Position numbers and translations under genes: made by a program | NCBI GenBank assembly: GCA_004020645.1 | Contig: SAQL01000014.1 | Span: 62,001-126,000, forward strand | Origin: Mesorhizobium sp. | GTDB taxonomy: Bacteria; Pseudomonadota; Alphaproteobacteria; Rhizobiales; Rhizobiaceae | DNA: 64,000 bases | Reading direction: 5' to 3' | Shown: one piece after another, positions 34,653-43,737 of the stretch | Layout: every line of letters begins with the position of its first letter | How positions within the stretch are numbered: the stretch's first letter is position 1 | The notes under the pieces: model-generated | Database searches by the model: none | What the model saw: the letters and a program-made list of their open reading frames with translations, nothing else | Told to the model about the DNA's origin: nothing

Positions 34653-35450
34653 ATGAGGACCCTGTATCGTCAGATAGCCACTTGTATCGCCTGCCTTGCC
34701 TTTGCGGCACCATCTGTCGCTGAAACGGTCGGGTCCATGACGGCCTACCAGACCAACATCATCCGCAATGACCGCGAGGCGATGAACGTCGGCGCTGGCG
34801 TCGAACTCGGCGACCAGCTGCGCAGCAATATCACCGGTCTCGGAATGCTCGTGTTCCGGGACGAGTCGAGCGCCAAGATTGGTCCGAACACCAGCCTGAC
34901 GATCGATGAATTCGTCTACAACCCGGGGTCCCGATCAGGAAAGATCGACATCGGGATGAACAGCGGCTTGGCCCGTTTCTACGGCGGTCAGGTTTCGAAG
35001 GGCGGCGACATGCAAGTTGCGACGCCACACATGGTGCTCGGAGCCAGAGGCGGCATCATTGAAGTGCTTGTGATGGCTGGTCAGACCGTCGGCATACTGC
35101 GCGCCGGCCGCATGACCTGCATGATGAATGGCCGCCAGCTCGTGATCACAAACCCGGGCCACGCCTGCACGTCGGACAATGGCAAACTGCTGACCGGCTA
35201 CGGCGGTATCGACGCCTTCCCGATATTGGACAGCATCGAGCGGATTGCCGGCACCGGCCTGCCAGGCGAACCGGGTCCGGGGCTGGACGTAAGCGCGATT
35301 TGTGCGTCAGCACTCGGCAACTCGCTCAAAGCCTGCAAGTCCTCCGACGGCGCATTGCCAGGGGTGGCCATGGAATTCCCTGACAGCCCAACGCCCCCTG
35401 TAGGCAGCGGGGTGGATGAGGATGATGACTGCTTTCCCGACTGCCGGTAG
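34653..35450 (+). CDS. FecR domain secreted protein
   Basis: The 265-residue protein has a signal peptide ending PSVAET. A FecR domain follows, with the signature pattern VELGDQLRSNITGLGMLVFRDES, then GARGGIIEV and GQTVGILRAGRMTC. FecR domains are periplasmic sensors or ligand-binding modules. The C-terminus has a proline-rich stretch and a Cys-containing acidic tail (DEDDDCFPDC). It lies between the barrel protein and the CHASE2-cyclase, suggesting a relay from the outer membrane to an inner-membrane cyclase. Confidence 0.88.
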   Translation: MRTLYRQIATCIACLAFAAPSVAETVGSMTAYQTNIIRNDREAMNVGAGVELGDQLRSNITGLGMLVFRDESSAKIGPNTSLTIDEFVYNPGSRSGKIDIGMNSGLARFYGGQVSKGGDMQVATPHMVLGARGGIIEVLVMAGQTVGILRAGRMTCMMNGRQLVITNPGHACTSDNGKLLTGYGGIDAFPILDSIERIAGTGLPGEPGPGLDVSAICASALGNSLKACKSSDGALPGVAMEFPDSPTPPVGSGVDEDDDCFPDCR

Positions 35451-35465
35451 GCTCGGCCGACCGGC

Positions 35466-37388
35466 ATGAGCCTCTTGGCTGATTGGCGGCGGGCCGCCCG
35501 GCGCAAGATTCCGGGTCTTGTGGTCGTACTCTTGCTGCTCGCTTGCCATTTTGCTTTCGACGGGCCGCTATCGCGCCTGCGCGAGCGTACGTACGACTTC
35601 TACCAGTTCCTCGCCCCGCGCGAGGCGACGAGCAATCCTGTTGTCATAGTCTCGATAGACGACGCGAGCCTTAAGGCATATGGGCGATGGCCTTGGAACC
35701 GTGGCCTTTTGGCCGATCTGGTCGATGGTGTCGCCGAGTCCGGTGCCGCGGTGGTCGGGCTGGCGCTGGTGCTGCCCGAGGCTGACATCTCTCCTGATGG
35801 CATCGCCGGAGACAAGCGCCTCGCCAGCGCGCTGGCGAAAAATCGAACGGCGCTCGCCGTCAGCCTGGGCAATGAGGCGACCGTATCAGAAGCAGAGCCC
35901 AAAGCCGGCTGGTCGATCGTCGGGCAAGTACCCGAGACGCTTCCTGGCTTCACCGGTCTGACAGGCTCGCTTCCGGATTTCTCGAGCGCCGCTGCAGGCC
36001 TCGGCGTAATTCGCACTCTGCCCGATCCCGACGGCGTATTGCGCCATGTGCCGCTGCTCTGGCTCCGAAATACGGCTCAAGGCGTGCAGCTCTGGCCGTC
36101 CTTCGCGCTCGAACTCCTGCGCCTCTACGCCGGAGAGAACGGCTACGTGGCCCGGATGAATGCCACCGGGTTTGACGCGCTCAGGATGGCCGGCACCATT
36201 GTGCCACTCGAGCCGCAGGGCAGCATCCGCCTCTGGGAAACCGACACCAATACGCCGAGCATATCTGCCAGTAATATCCTTTCGGGTCGCGGCGATCCGC
36301 TGCTGCGGAACGCCATCGCCATTGTTGATCTGTCGGCCGTGGGATTGACGCAGTATCTGCCCACCCCGGCGCGTCCGGCGCGACCAGGCGTGGACATCCA
36401 CGCTGATGCAATCGGCCAGATGCTTGCCACGCGCTATCTTGTAGAGCCAACGCAAGCGCGTACGCTGGAGCGGTTGTGGTTGGTCCTCAGTGGCATCGTT
36501 TTCATCGGACTTTCAGGAGTTCTCGCCCAGCGTATCATGCTCGGCGCCCTCGCTCTGGCGCTCCTGGCTGCCACGCCCTTCGCGTTTGGCGTTCTCGAAT
36601 ACAGCCTGCAGGGAAAGCTCTATGACCCACTACAGCCGGCGCTCGCGACGATCCTCGTAGCTGGCTTCGAAGGCTATGCCCTCTACAGGCGCAGCGAGCA
36701 GCGCCGGTTCACCCTGGCCCGGCAGTTTTCGCAATTTCTGTCGCCCTCCGTGGTGCAGCGGCTGGCAAATTCGGATACCGAAGCGATCCTGTCCGGAGAT
36801 AAGCGCGAGATCACAATCCTGCTGAGTGACATACGCGGCTTCACGGCGATGAGCGAACAGCTCGACGCCCAAGAAATCGGAAAGGTGGTCAACCACTTCC
36901 TCGGCCTTGCGACCGATGAGATACTCAAGCGCGACGGAACCATCGATAAGTTCATGGGCGATGCCGTGCTAGCCTTCTGGAACGCGCCGCTTGACCAGCC
37001 AGATCATCGCGAGCGCGCGCTCGAAGCGGGGCTTGCCCTGATCGAACGGGTGAAGCGCGAAAACGCCGCGTTCACCGCGCGCGGGCACCCCTCTATCGAA
37101 ATCGGCGTCGCCATCGAGACTGGCATCTGCTCCGTAGGGAATTTCGGCTCCGAACGGCGCTTCGATTACACCGCGATCGGTTCGCCGGTGAACCGCGCGG
37201 CACGGCTCGAGTCAACGACCAAAAAGCTTAGCATCCCTCTGGTGCTTGGTCCCGGATTTGCCCAAGGAGCATCGATGCCGGTTGTCCAGGCGGGTGCCTT
37301 CGAACTCCAAGGCTTTAAGGGCGAGGTGCCGGTTTTCACCGTTCCGGAGATACACCCCTCGTCGCAATCTGCCGAGGCAGTCGTGTGA
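35466..37388 (+). CDS. CHASE2 domain adenylate/guanylate cyclase
   Basis: The 640-residue protein has an N-terminal membrane helix, a periplasmic CHASE2 domain (about residues 40-320) and three further helices (about 335-410). A class III cyclase domain spans about 445-620. Metal-binding aspartates are in LSDIRGFT and KFMGDAVLAF; the transition-state Asn and Arg are in VNRAARLE. The purine-selecting position reads I-G-S-P-V-N, with Ser where adenylate cyclases usually have Asp or Thr, so the product nucleotide is uncertain. It ends the three-gene sensing operon. Confidence 0.92.
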   Translation: MSLLADWRRAARRKIPGLVVVLLLLACHFAFDGPLSRLRERTYDFYQFLAPREATSNPVVIVSIDDASLKAYGRWPWNRGLLADLVDGVAESGAAVVGLALVLPEADISPDGIAGDKRLASALAKNRTALAVSLGNEATVSEAEPKAGWSIVGQVPETLPGFTGLTGSLPDFSSAAAGLGVIRTLPDPDGVLRHVPLLWLRNTAQGVQLWPSFALELLRLYAGENGYVARMNATGFDALRMAGTIVPLEPQGSIRLWETDTNTPSISASNILSGRGDPLLRNAIAIVDLSAVGLTQYLPTPARPARPGVDIHADAIGQMLATRYLVEPTQARTLERLWLVLSGIVFIGLSGVLAQRIMLGALALALLAATPFAFGVLEYSLQGKLYDPLQPALATILVAGFEGYALYRRSEQRRFTLARQFSQFLSPSVVQRLANSDTEAILSGDKREITILLSDIRGFTAMSEQLDAQEIGKVVNHFLGLATDEILKRDGTIDKFMGDAVLAFWNAPLDQPDHRERALEAGLALIERVKRENAAFTARGHPSIEIGVAIETGICSVGNFGSERRFDYTAIGSPVNRAARLESTTKKLSIPLVLGPGFAQGASMPVVQAGAFELQGFKGEVPVFTVPEIHPSSQSAEAVV

Positions 37389-37448
37389 TGCTTGGCACCG
37401 GTTCAACTCGCTATCTCATTGGCAGCCGGCAGCGAAAGCCAAGGGGCG

Positions 37449-37809
37449 GCGGAAATACGATGGGCTGTCGGGGCTACCTGCCGCCCAGTTCGCTTATGCT
37501 GGTCGGTTTATGCCGATAAGGCGGATGCCCATGACTTCAGCATCAATCTGGACTCCTGGGGCGTCAACACGGGCGGAACCTCAAACCCGATGACGGTGCT
37601 GGTCGCGACGCAGAACCCGGATGCAGGTATTGGGCATCGCCAATTCGGGCCGCTATTCAAATTCCGATCTCGATGCCAAACTGGCTGTGGCGAAGCGGAT
37701 GCTGGACGATGCCAAGCGCGAAAAGATGCTCTCGGAACTCAGCGGGATCGTCTTCAACGACGTTGCCCTGATTCCGATGCACCACGAGGTCCTCGTCGTG
37801 GCTGCCTGA
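37449..37809 (+). pseudogene. Relic of a peptide ABC substrate-binding protein (SBP_bac_5)
   Basis: One frame gives VYADKADAHDFSINLDSWGV then NTGGTSNPMTVLVAT. A frameshift near 37630 leads to GIANSGRYSNSDLDAKLAVA, KRMLDDAKREKMLSELS and FNDVALIPMHHEVLV before a stop. This is the conserved C-terminus of family 5 peptide-binding proteins. Only the last quarter remains. Confidence 0.82.
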
Positions 37810-37889
37810 AAGGACCTTCCAGTTCACGACGCGGGCCGACCGGTATACGCTATCCATGAATGCCCAAGACTGTCTGAGGAGTTGTAGAC

Positions 37890-38750
37890 TTGACGAACAT
37901 CGCCACGGGATCCGTTGCGGATCGCGGTCGCGCTACATACGATCTTGGCGCGACCGCCATCTTTGCTTCCAAATCAGACCCACGCTTCCATTATTGTCTG
38001 TATGTACCGCCCGCGGTTGGCGAAGGCGCCCAAGTCGACCTGCTGGTGGCCGTCCACGGCACTGGCCGCACCTCGTTCCTGGGTTTCCGCGACGCGTTCG
38101 CCGAGTTCGGACGCTGGAACGACTGCGCCATCTTGTGCCCGGTGTTTCCAATGGGCGTTCTCGGCGACGACGCCCGCAGCGGATACAAATACATGATCGA
38201 GGGCGACATACGCTACGATCAGGTGCTGCTCGCCATGATCGAGGAAGTCGTGGCGAAATACCGTCAGGACTGGACCCGCTTCGCCATGTTCGGATTTTCC
38301 GGCGGCGGGCAATTCACCCACCGCTTCGCCATCCTCCATCCCGATAGGCTATGGGCGGCGTCGATCGGCGCGCCGGGCTCGGTGACCTTGCTCGATCCCG
38401 CGCGGGATTGGTGGGTGGGCATTCGCGACCTGCCGGAGAAGTTCGGCATCACCTTCGACGCCGCAGCGCTGGCAAAAGTGCCTGTCCAGATGATCGTCGG
38501 CGATGCCGACCTGGAGACTTGGGAAATCACGCATATCCAGGGCAGCACCCATTGGATGCCGGGCGCCAACGATGCAGGACAAACGCGGCCGGAACGCCTC
38601 AGCACGTTGTGTCGATCGTTCGAGGAAGCAGGTGCGCGCGTACGCTTTGATTTGCTGCCCGGGGTAGCCCACGAACGGGACGCGGTTCTCGATCCGGTCA
38701 AGGATTTCCTGGCCCAGGCGCTCAAGGAACGACGGAACGCATCAGGATGA
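37890..38750 (+). CDS. Alpha/beta hydrolase (esterase/depolymerase-like)
   Basis: The 286-residue protein starts at a TTG at 37890 preceded by GAGGAG. VAVHGTG gives the oxyanion region. GFSGGGQFTHRF is the nucleophile elbow, with GDAD and GVAHERD providing the likely acid and histidine. It has no signal peptide. It is flanked by a decayed peptide-binding gene and a truncated ggt gene, so it is probably the surviving member of a peptide or glutathione-conjugate locus. Its stop overlaps the ggt relic start. Confidence 0.82.
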   Translation: MTNIATGSVADRGRATYDLGATAIFASKSDPRFHYCLYVPPAVGEGAQVDLLVAVHGTGRTSFLGFRDAFAEFGRWNDCAILCPVFPMGVLGDDARSGYKYMIEGDIRYDQVLLAMIEEVVAKYRQDWTRFAMFGFSGGGQFTHRFAILHPDRLWAASIGAPGSVTLLDPARDWWVGIRDLPEKFGITFDAAALAKVPVQMIVGDADLETWEITHIQGSTHWMPGANDAGQTRPERLSTLCRSFEEAGARVRFDLLPGVAHERDAVLDPVKDFLAQALKERRNASG

Positions 38751-38890
38751 ATGCAATGATCGTTGCGCCGCAGCCGGAGGCGGTCGAGGCGGGCGCGCTG
38801 GTGCTCAAACGCGGCGGCAACGCAATCGATGCGGCGATCGCCTGCGCCTTCATGCAAGGCGTCGTCGATGCCCGTCCATTATCGGCCTAA
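38747..38890 (+). pseudogene. ggt: N-terminal fragment of gamma-glutamyltransferase
   Basis: Forty-seven codons read MIVAPQPEAVEAGALVLKRG then NAIDAAIACAFMQGVVD, the highly conserved start of gamma-glutamyltransferase-family enzymes, and then diverge to a stop. About 90 percent of the gene is gone. The ATGA overlap with the hydrolase shows the two were once one operon. Confidence 0.85.
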
Positions 38891-39025
38891 GCAATCGAGT
38901 GATTTTGCCCGTCCGAGCGCACTCAGCAAGCACGCTATGGCGCGACGTAACCCATAGATTTAGAATAAATCCGGGAGAACGGCGGGCGAAGCGAGCAATG
39001 GCTCCGCGAGAGAAGGAGGCCTGCG

Positions 39026-39886
39026 ATGATCCGGCACTATCTTCGTGTCATGGGCGGAAGCCGTCTCGCGGTGGATGTCGGAGGGGATCCCTCCAGTCCC
39101 GCCCTATTGCTGCTGCACGGCTTTCCCAGCTCAGCGCGCACGTTCCGGCGTCTGGCCCCGATGCTCCTCGACGACCTGTTCGTCATCGCTCCCGATCTTC
39201 CGGGGTTCGGGGAGTCCGATGTCCTCGCCTCGATTTCCTTCGAAGCAATGGGGAACGCAATCCTCGAAGTCCTCGACCACTTCTCCGTCGGACCTCGCTT
39301 CATCTATCTTCACGATTTCGGCGCGCCAGTCGGCTTTCATGTCGCGATGCATGCGCCCGCGCTGGTGACGGGTCTGATCATCCAGAATGCCAACGCGCAT
39401 ACCAGTGGATTCGGCCGCCAATGGGCAGACACCATCGCCTATTGGTCGAAGCCCACCGCGGAGAATGAGGCCGCCGCCACTGCTCATCTGACCTGGGAAG
39501 GGACACGGTATCAGTATGTCGGGGGCCTGCCCGACGATATCGCAAAGTCCATCGCTGCCGAAAATTGGGATGAGGACTGGCGCGTGATGAGCCTGCCGGG
39601 ACGGCTCGAGGCACAACGTGCCCTCCTGGCGGACTATGGAAACTATGTGCGCCGCTTCGCAGACATCCAGGGCTATCTGCAAACCTATCAGCCGCCTGCA
39701 CTGATGGTGTGGGGTCGCCATGATCCCTTCTTCGAACTCGCCGAAACCATGAGTTGGATCGAGGCGCTTCCCCGCATGGACGCCCATATCCTCGACGCCG
39801 GTCATCTCCTGCTCGAAACCCGTGCGGAAACGGCAGCTCACCTGATCCTTGATTTCATCAACAGGGAAACGGGCCGGTCCAGGTGA
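39026..39886 (+). CDS. Alpha/beta hydrolase (haloalkane dehalogenase/epoxide hydrolase-like)
   Basis: The 286-residue protein has LLLLHGFPSS (oxyanion) and PDLPGFGESD. The nucleophile elbow, YLHDFGAPVG, carries Asp at residue 97 instead of Ser, as in haloalkane dehalogenases and epoxide hydrolases. GRHDPFF and DAGHLLLE complete the triad. It is convergent with the arginase-family gene. The substrate is unknown. Confidence 0.88.
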   Translation: MIRHYLRVMGGSRLAVDVGGDPSSPALLLLHGFPSSARTFRRLAPMLLDDLFVIAPDLPGFGESDVLASISFEAMGNAILEVLDHFSVGPRFIYLHDFGAPVGFHVAMHAPALVTGLIIQNANAHTSGFGRQWADTIAYWSKPTAENEAAATAHLTWEGTRYQYVGGLPDDIAKSIAAENWDEDWRVMSLPGRLEAQRALLADYGNYVRRFADIQGYLQTYQPPALMVWGRHDPFFELAETMSWIEALPRMDAHILDAGHLLLETRAETAAHLILDFINRETGRSR

Positions 39887-39944
39887 ATGGGTCACGGTGT
39901 CGGATTTGCCCGCCGTCAGCAAATTTTTTGTTATTATTTCAATA

Positions 39945-40841
39945 CTAAGCGGGCGCGGCTGTGCCGAGGGCTGCGGCCAGGACATCAGCAAGGCCATGGC
40001 CGGCGCTGCCGTCTTCGTCAAGGCGCGGATTGTAGATGGTGACCTCGAGTCCGACCGCCTTGCCGCTCGCCAGGATGATCTGGAGCGCCGCCGACAGCTC
40101 GTCCCACGAGAGCCCGCCCGGTACGCGGAAATCGACCGCCGGCATGATCGCATCGTCGAGACAATCGGCGTCGAGATGGATGAAAAAACCATCGAGTTCC
40201 GCCCGCGTCAGGTGGCCAACTGCCGCCCGGGCGGCGGCTTCGACGCCCAGGCGGCGGATGGCGTGCAGATCATAGGCCATGAGCTCCGCTGGCAAGGGCT
40301 GGCTGCCGAATTCGGCCTGGTCCTCGTGGTCGCGAAACGCGAAGGCGACAGCGTCCGCGGCGCGAACCAACGGGCGGCGGCCCTCAAGGTCGGTCAGCAG
40401 CGCCGGCCCGTAGCCGGTGACGAAGGCCAGCTCCATCGACGCGCCTTCGCTGTTGGGCTCCGCTTCCGGCTGGAAGAAGTCGGCGTGGCCGTCGATGAAG
40501 AACAGGCCGTAGCGACCGCGCCGGCGCAGCGCGAGCATCGGACCCAGCAAGATCGTACAGTCGCCGCCCAGCACCACCGGGAATTCCCCAGCATCCAGCA
40601 CCTCCCCCACGGCGTCGGCGAGCTTGGGCGACCACGCCGCGATCGCGTTGGCATTCAGCGTCAGGGTGGCAGGGTCGGGCTTCGGGTCCTTCGGCGGGAC
40701 GGCCAGCCGCCCGGCGCTGCGCGCATGGATGCGTTCGGCGAGGCCCAGTTCCAGCAGCCGACCGGGCAAGCCCTCCACGCCGTCGGTCGCTAGACCCAGC
40801 GAGGACGGCGCTTCAAGGATGGCATAGGGGCGGGTCGGCAT
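39945..40841 (-). CDS. Arginase/agmatinase family ureohydrolase
   Basis: The 298-residue protein has the manganese-site motifs of the family: GGDCTILLG, FIDGHADFF and HLDADCLDD. The second motif reads D-G-H-A-D as in arginases. The enzyme probably hydrolyses a guanidino compound or a formiminoglutamate-like substrate. It sits alone between a hydrolase and the LysR gene. Confidence 0.88.
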   Translation of the reverse strand: MPTRPYAILEAPSSLGLATDGVEGLPGRLLELGLAERIHARSAGRLAVPPKDPKPDPATLTLNANAIAAWSPKLADAVGEVLDAGEFPVVLGGDCTILLGPMLALRRRGRYGLFFIDGHADFFQPEAEPNSEGASMELAFVTGYGPALLTDLEGRRPLVRAADAVAFAFRDHEDQAEFGSQPLPAELMAYDLHAIRRLGVEAAARAAVGHLTRAELDGFFIHLDADCLDDAIMPAVDFRVPGGLSWDELSAALQIILASGKAVGLEVTIYNPRLDEDGSAGHGLADVLAAALGTAAPA

Positions 40842-41147
40842 CAGATTCTCCAGCTATGGCGAGTGAGAGCCGGCGCAACGCGGCGGTCTTCGCTACTGAG
40901 GTCTCCGCGGCTGCCGGTTTGACGGCCCCATTAAGCGACGCTTTTGAGCAAAAACTCGCCTTGCAGCCGACGTAATCTCACCACGTGGGCGAAACCGAGG
41001 AAATTTCAACCCGCCCAATTCCCTTTTGAAGTCAAGATCGCATCCGGCCGGCGGGGAGACGGCTCTTGAGCGCATTCAGAGAGAAAGTTGCCAGGCTGGA
41101 TCAATGGATTGCCGTAGCTCAAAAACGATCCAAACGGGGCGCTCCTC
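40842..41147. other. Intergenic region with nothing recognisable
   Basis: These 306 bases between the starts/ends of two minus-strand genes have no supported feature. They should hold the arginase-family promoter. Confidence 0.4.
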
Positions 41148-42086
41148 TCAAAGGCCCTCGTCCCAATACGGCGTGCGCCCGATGCATCGCGCAAGGTGGT
41201 CGACGAAGGCACGGACCTTCATCGACATGAGCCTGTTGCTGGGATAGACGGCATAAATCGTGCTGGCTGGAGGCTCCCAGGCATCAAGCACGCGTCGCAG
41301 CGCGCCGGTGCGCAGCGGCTCCGCTACCGCCCATGTGGGCAGTAGGGCGATGCCGATGCCGTCGAGCGCCGCAACGCGCAGCATCTCGGCATTGTTGCTG
41401 CGAAAGCTGCCGCCCACGGCCACCCGCGCCTCGCCAATTTTGCCGGCAAGGCGCCATTCATCGCCCCAAGGCAAAAGGCTGGTGCAGAGGCAGTTGTGCT
41501 TGGCAAGGTCGCCCGGCTCGTGAGGCATGCCATGCTTGTCAAGATAGGCGGGCGCAGCACAGGCGACGAGCCGGGATGGCGCGAGCTTGCGCACGACAAG
41601 CGGCGAATCCTGGAGCACGCCGATGCGGATCGCCAGATCGAGCCGCTCATCGACCAGACTCACATGCGCCGGGCTCAAGGAAATATCGACGGAAAGTTCC
41701 GGATAGCGCCTCAGGAACTCCGGGACGGCCGGCGCCACATGCATCCAGCCGAAGCTGTCGGGCGCTGAAATGCGAATCGTGCCGCGCGGCTCGCGCTGCA
41801 ACGCGCTCGCTTCTTGTTCCGCCGCTTCAGCTTCGGCGAGAATCCGGGCGCAGTGGCGGTAGTAGGCTGCGCCCGCTTCGGTCATCGAGAGCCGACGCGT
41901 GGTGCGGTTGAGGAGGCGAATGCCCAGGCGCTGTTCGAGCCGCTGCACATGGGCGCTGACGGCGGATTTGGAGAGTCCGAGCCGATGGGCCGCAGCCGAG
42001 AAGCTGCCGCTGTCCACCACGCGAGCGAACGCCGCGATGCCATCGAGCGGGTCCATCATCGGATTGTCCTGAAATCCGGAGTCCAT
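41148..42086 (-). CDS. LysR family transcriptional regulator
   Basis: The 312-residue protein (or 303 from an internal Met-Met) has the N-terminal LysR helix-turn-helix with SFSAAAHRLGLSKSAVSAHV, QRLEQRLGIRLLNRTTRRLS and TEAGAAYY. The type 2 periplasmic-binding effector domain follows. It is divergent from the cupin gene with 74 bases between starts, so the cupin is the probable target. Confidence 0.93.
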   Translation of the reverse strand: MDSGFQDNPMMDPLDGIAAFARVVDSGSFSAAAHRLGLSKSAVSAHVQRLEQRLGIRLLNRTTRRLSMTEAGAAYYRHCARILAEAEAAEQEASALQREPRGTIRISAPDSFGWMHVAPAVPEFLRRYPELSVDISLSPAHVSLVDERLDLAIRIGVLQDSPLVVRKLAPSRLVACAAPAYLDKHGMPHEPGDLAKHNCLCTSLLPWGDEWRLAGKIGEARVAVGGSFRSNNAEMLRVAALDGIGIALLPTWAVAEPLRTGALRRVLDAWEPPASTIYAVYPSNRLMSMKVRAFVDHLARCIGRTPYWDEGL

Positions 42087-42160
42087 ATAATTCCGGCTAA
42101 TCGACGGGCGAGAAGGGGCCTATCTCTTGGTGAGCGACCCGAACCACGAAGGAGATCGAG

Positions 42161-42643
42161 ATGGATGCCAAAGCTACAGCGGCGTTCGTTCGCGAGCCGG
42201 CGGCCGGCTCGACGCTCAACGTTCTGGGCATCACCCATATCTACAAAGCCGCCGGCACCGAGACCGCGGGGTCCTTCTCGCTTTGGGAGTCCGTGGTTCC
42301 GCCGGGCGCGGGAACGCCACCCCACACCCATGCCCATGAGGATGAAGCCTTCTATGTGCTGAGCGGCGAACTCGTCATCGAATTCGAGGGCGACTCCGCG
42401 CCCCATCGCGTTGCGCCCGGCGGCTTCTTCTTCGGTGCACGCGGCCGGCGCCATGCCATCCGCAATGTCGGCGACAAGCCGGCCCGCGTGCTCGTCCTTT
42501 GCGCGCCGAGTTGCGGCCTTGATCAGATGTTTGCGGAATTGGATGCCGCGACCGCCGCCGGGAAGCCGGAGATGGGAAAGGTCGTGGCCATCGCCGCCAA
42601 ATACGGCGTCACCATCGAGCCGCCGGCTGATCCGCCGCGCTGA
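42161..42643 (+). CDS. Cupin domain protein
   Basis: The 160-residue protein is a single conserved beta-barrel cupin. Metal ligands are visible in PHTHAHEDEAFYVLSGELV (three His and a Glu) and in the second motif GARGRRHAIRNVG (His). Members include quercetin dioxygenase-like proteins. AAGGAGATCGAG precedes the start. It is probably controlled by the divergent LysR gene. Confidence 0.88.
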   Translation: MDAKATAAFVREPAAGSTLNVLGITHIYKAAGTETAGSFSLWESVVPPGAGTPPHTHAHEDEAFYVLSGELVIEFEGDSAPHRVAPGGFFFGARGRRHAIRNVGDKPARVLVLCAPSCGLDQMFAELDAATAAGKPEMGKVVAIAAKYGVTIEPPADPPR

Positions 42644-42660
42644 AGGCAAACTGTCGTCTG

Positions 42661-43737
42661 TCAGGCCGGAAACAGAAATGCGGCGGCGGGATCGAAAAAA
42701 ATCTGTCTGCGCGAGGCGCTGCCTTCATGTGCTTGCGCCACATCGGATGTCGGCCTGACGTCGATCTCCTGGCCGGCGGCCGTGCGCGCGATGACGCGTC
42801 GCCGTTCGCCGAAGAAAGCGGTGTCGATGAAGTCGACCGCAAGCCCGGCAGTGGCCGGGCCGGGTCGCAGCCGGAACGCTTCCGGCCGCACCATCAGCCT
42901 GGTCTTCTGGCCATGGCTGAAGTCCTGATCGATCCTGACGCCCGAGACGACCGAGCCATCGGCCAGGCGGATCGTGGCGGAGCCGTTGACGGTTTCAAGA
43001 TGCTCGGCCGGCAGGAAATTGGAATTTCCGATGAAGCTGGCCACGAATTCGCTCGCAGGCCTCAGATAGAGGTCCTCACCGGTGCCGATCTGCTCGATGC
43101 GCCCGTCCCGAAACAGCGCGATGCGATCCGAAAGATGCAGCGCCTCGTCCTGATCGTGGGTGACGTAAAGAATCGTTACGCCGGTTTCGCGGTGGATGCG
43201 CCGTATCTCGGCCTGGATTTCCTCGCGCAGCTTCTTGTCGAGCGCCGAAAGCGGCTCGTCCATCAAAAGGATCGGCGGATCGTAGGCCAGCGCCCGGGCA
43301 AGCGCCACGCGCTGCTGCTGTCCGCCGGAAAGCGCGCCAGGATATCGGCCGCCGAAACTCTCCAGCCGCACCAGCGACAGCATCTCGGCGACTTTTCGCT
43401 TCACCTCGGCATCCGGCCGGCGGCGCACGCGCAACGGAAAGGCAACGTTCTCGGCGACGGTGAGATGCTGGAACAGCGTGTAGCGCTGGAACACCATGCC
43501 GATGTTGCGCTTGTGCGACGGCACCGACAGCAGCGACCTCCCTTCGAGAAGAACGTCGCCGGATGTCGGATGCTGAAATCCGGCGATCGCGTAGAGCGTC
43601 GTCGACTTGCCAGAGCCGGAAGGGCCGAGAAAGGTCAGGAACTCGCCCTTGGGTATATCGATCGTGACATCGTGCACGGCGACGAAGCTGCCGAATGTCT
43701 TGCGCAGGTCGCGAATGGAGAGGAACGGTTCGGTCAT
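42661..43737 (-). CDS. Polyamine-type ABC transporter ATP-binding protein
   Basis: From the ATG at 43737, overlapping the permease stop, the protein has 358 residues. Walker A is GPSGSGKST, the signature LSGGQQQRVALARA, Walker B ILLMDEPLSALD and the H-loop YVTHDQDEAL, with a TOBE_2 domain at the end. The PotA-like architecture suits spermidine/putrescine or other cationic amine uptake. It is the last gene of the operon that starts at 51441. Confidence 0.93.
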   Translation of the reverse strand: MTEPFLSIRDLRKTFGSFVAVHDVTIDIPKGEFLTFLGPSGSGKSTTLYAIAGFQHPTSGDVLLEGRSLLSVPSHKRNIGMVFQRYTLFQHLTVAENVAFPLRVRRRPDAEVKRKVAEMLSLVRLESFGGRYPGALSGGQQQRVALARALAYDPPILLMDEPLSALDKKLREEIQAEIRRIHRETGVTILYVTHDQDEALHLSDRIALFRDGRIEQIGTGEDLYLRPASEFVASFIGNSNFLPAEHLETVNGSATIRLADGSVVSGVRIDQDFSHGQKTRLMVRPEAFRLRPGPATAGLAVDFIDTAFFGERRRVIARTAAGQEIDVRPTSDVAQAHEGSASRRQIFFDPAAAFLFPA

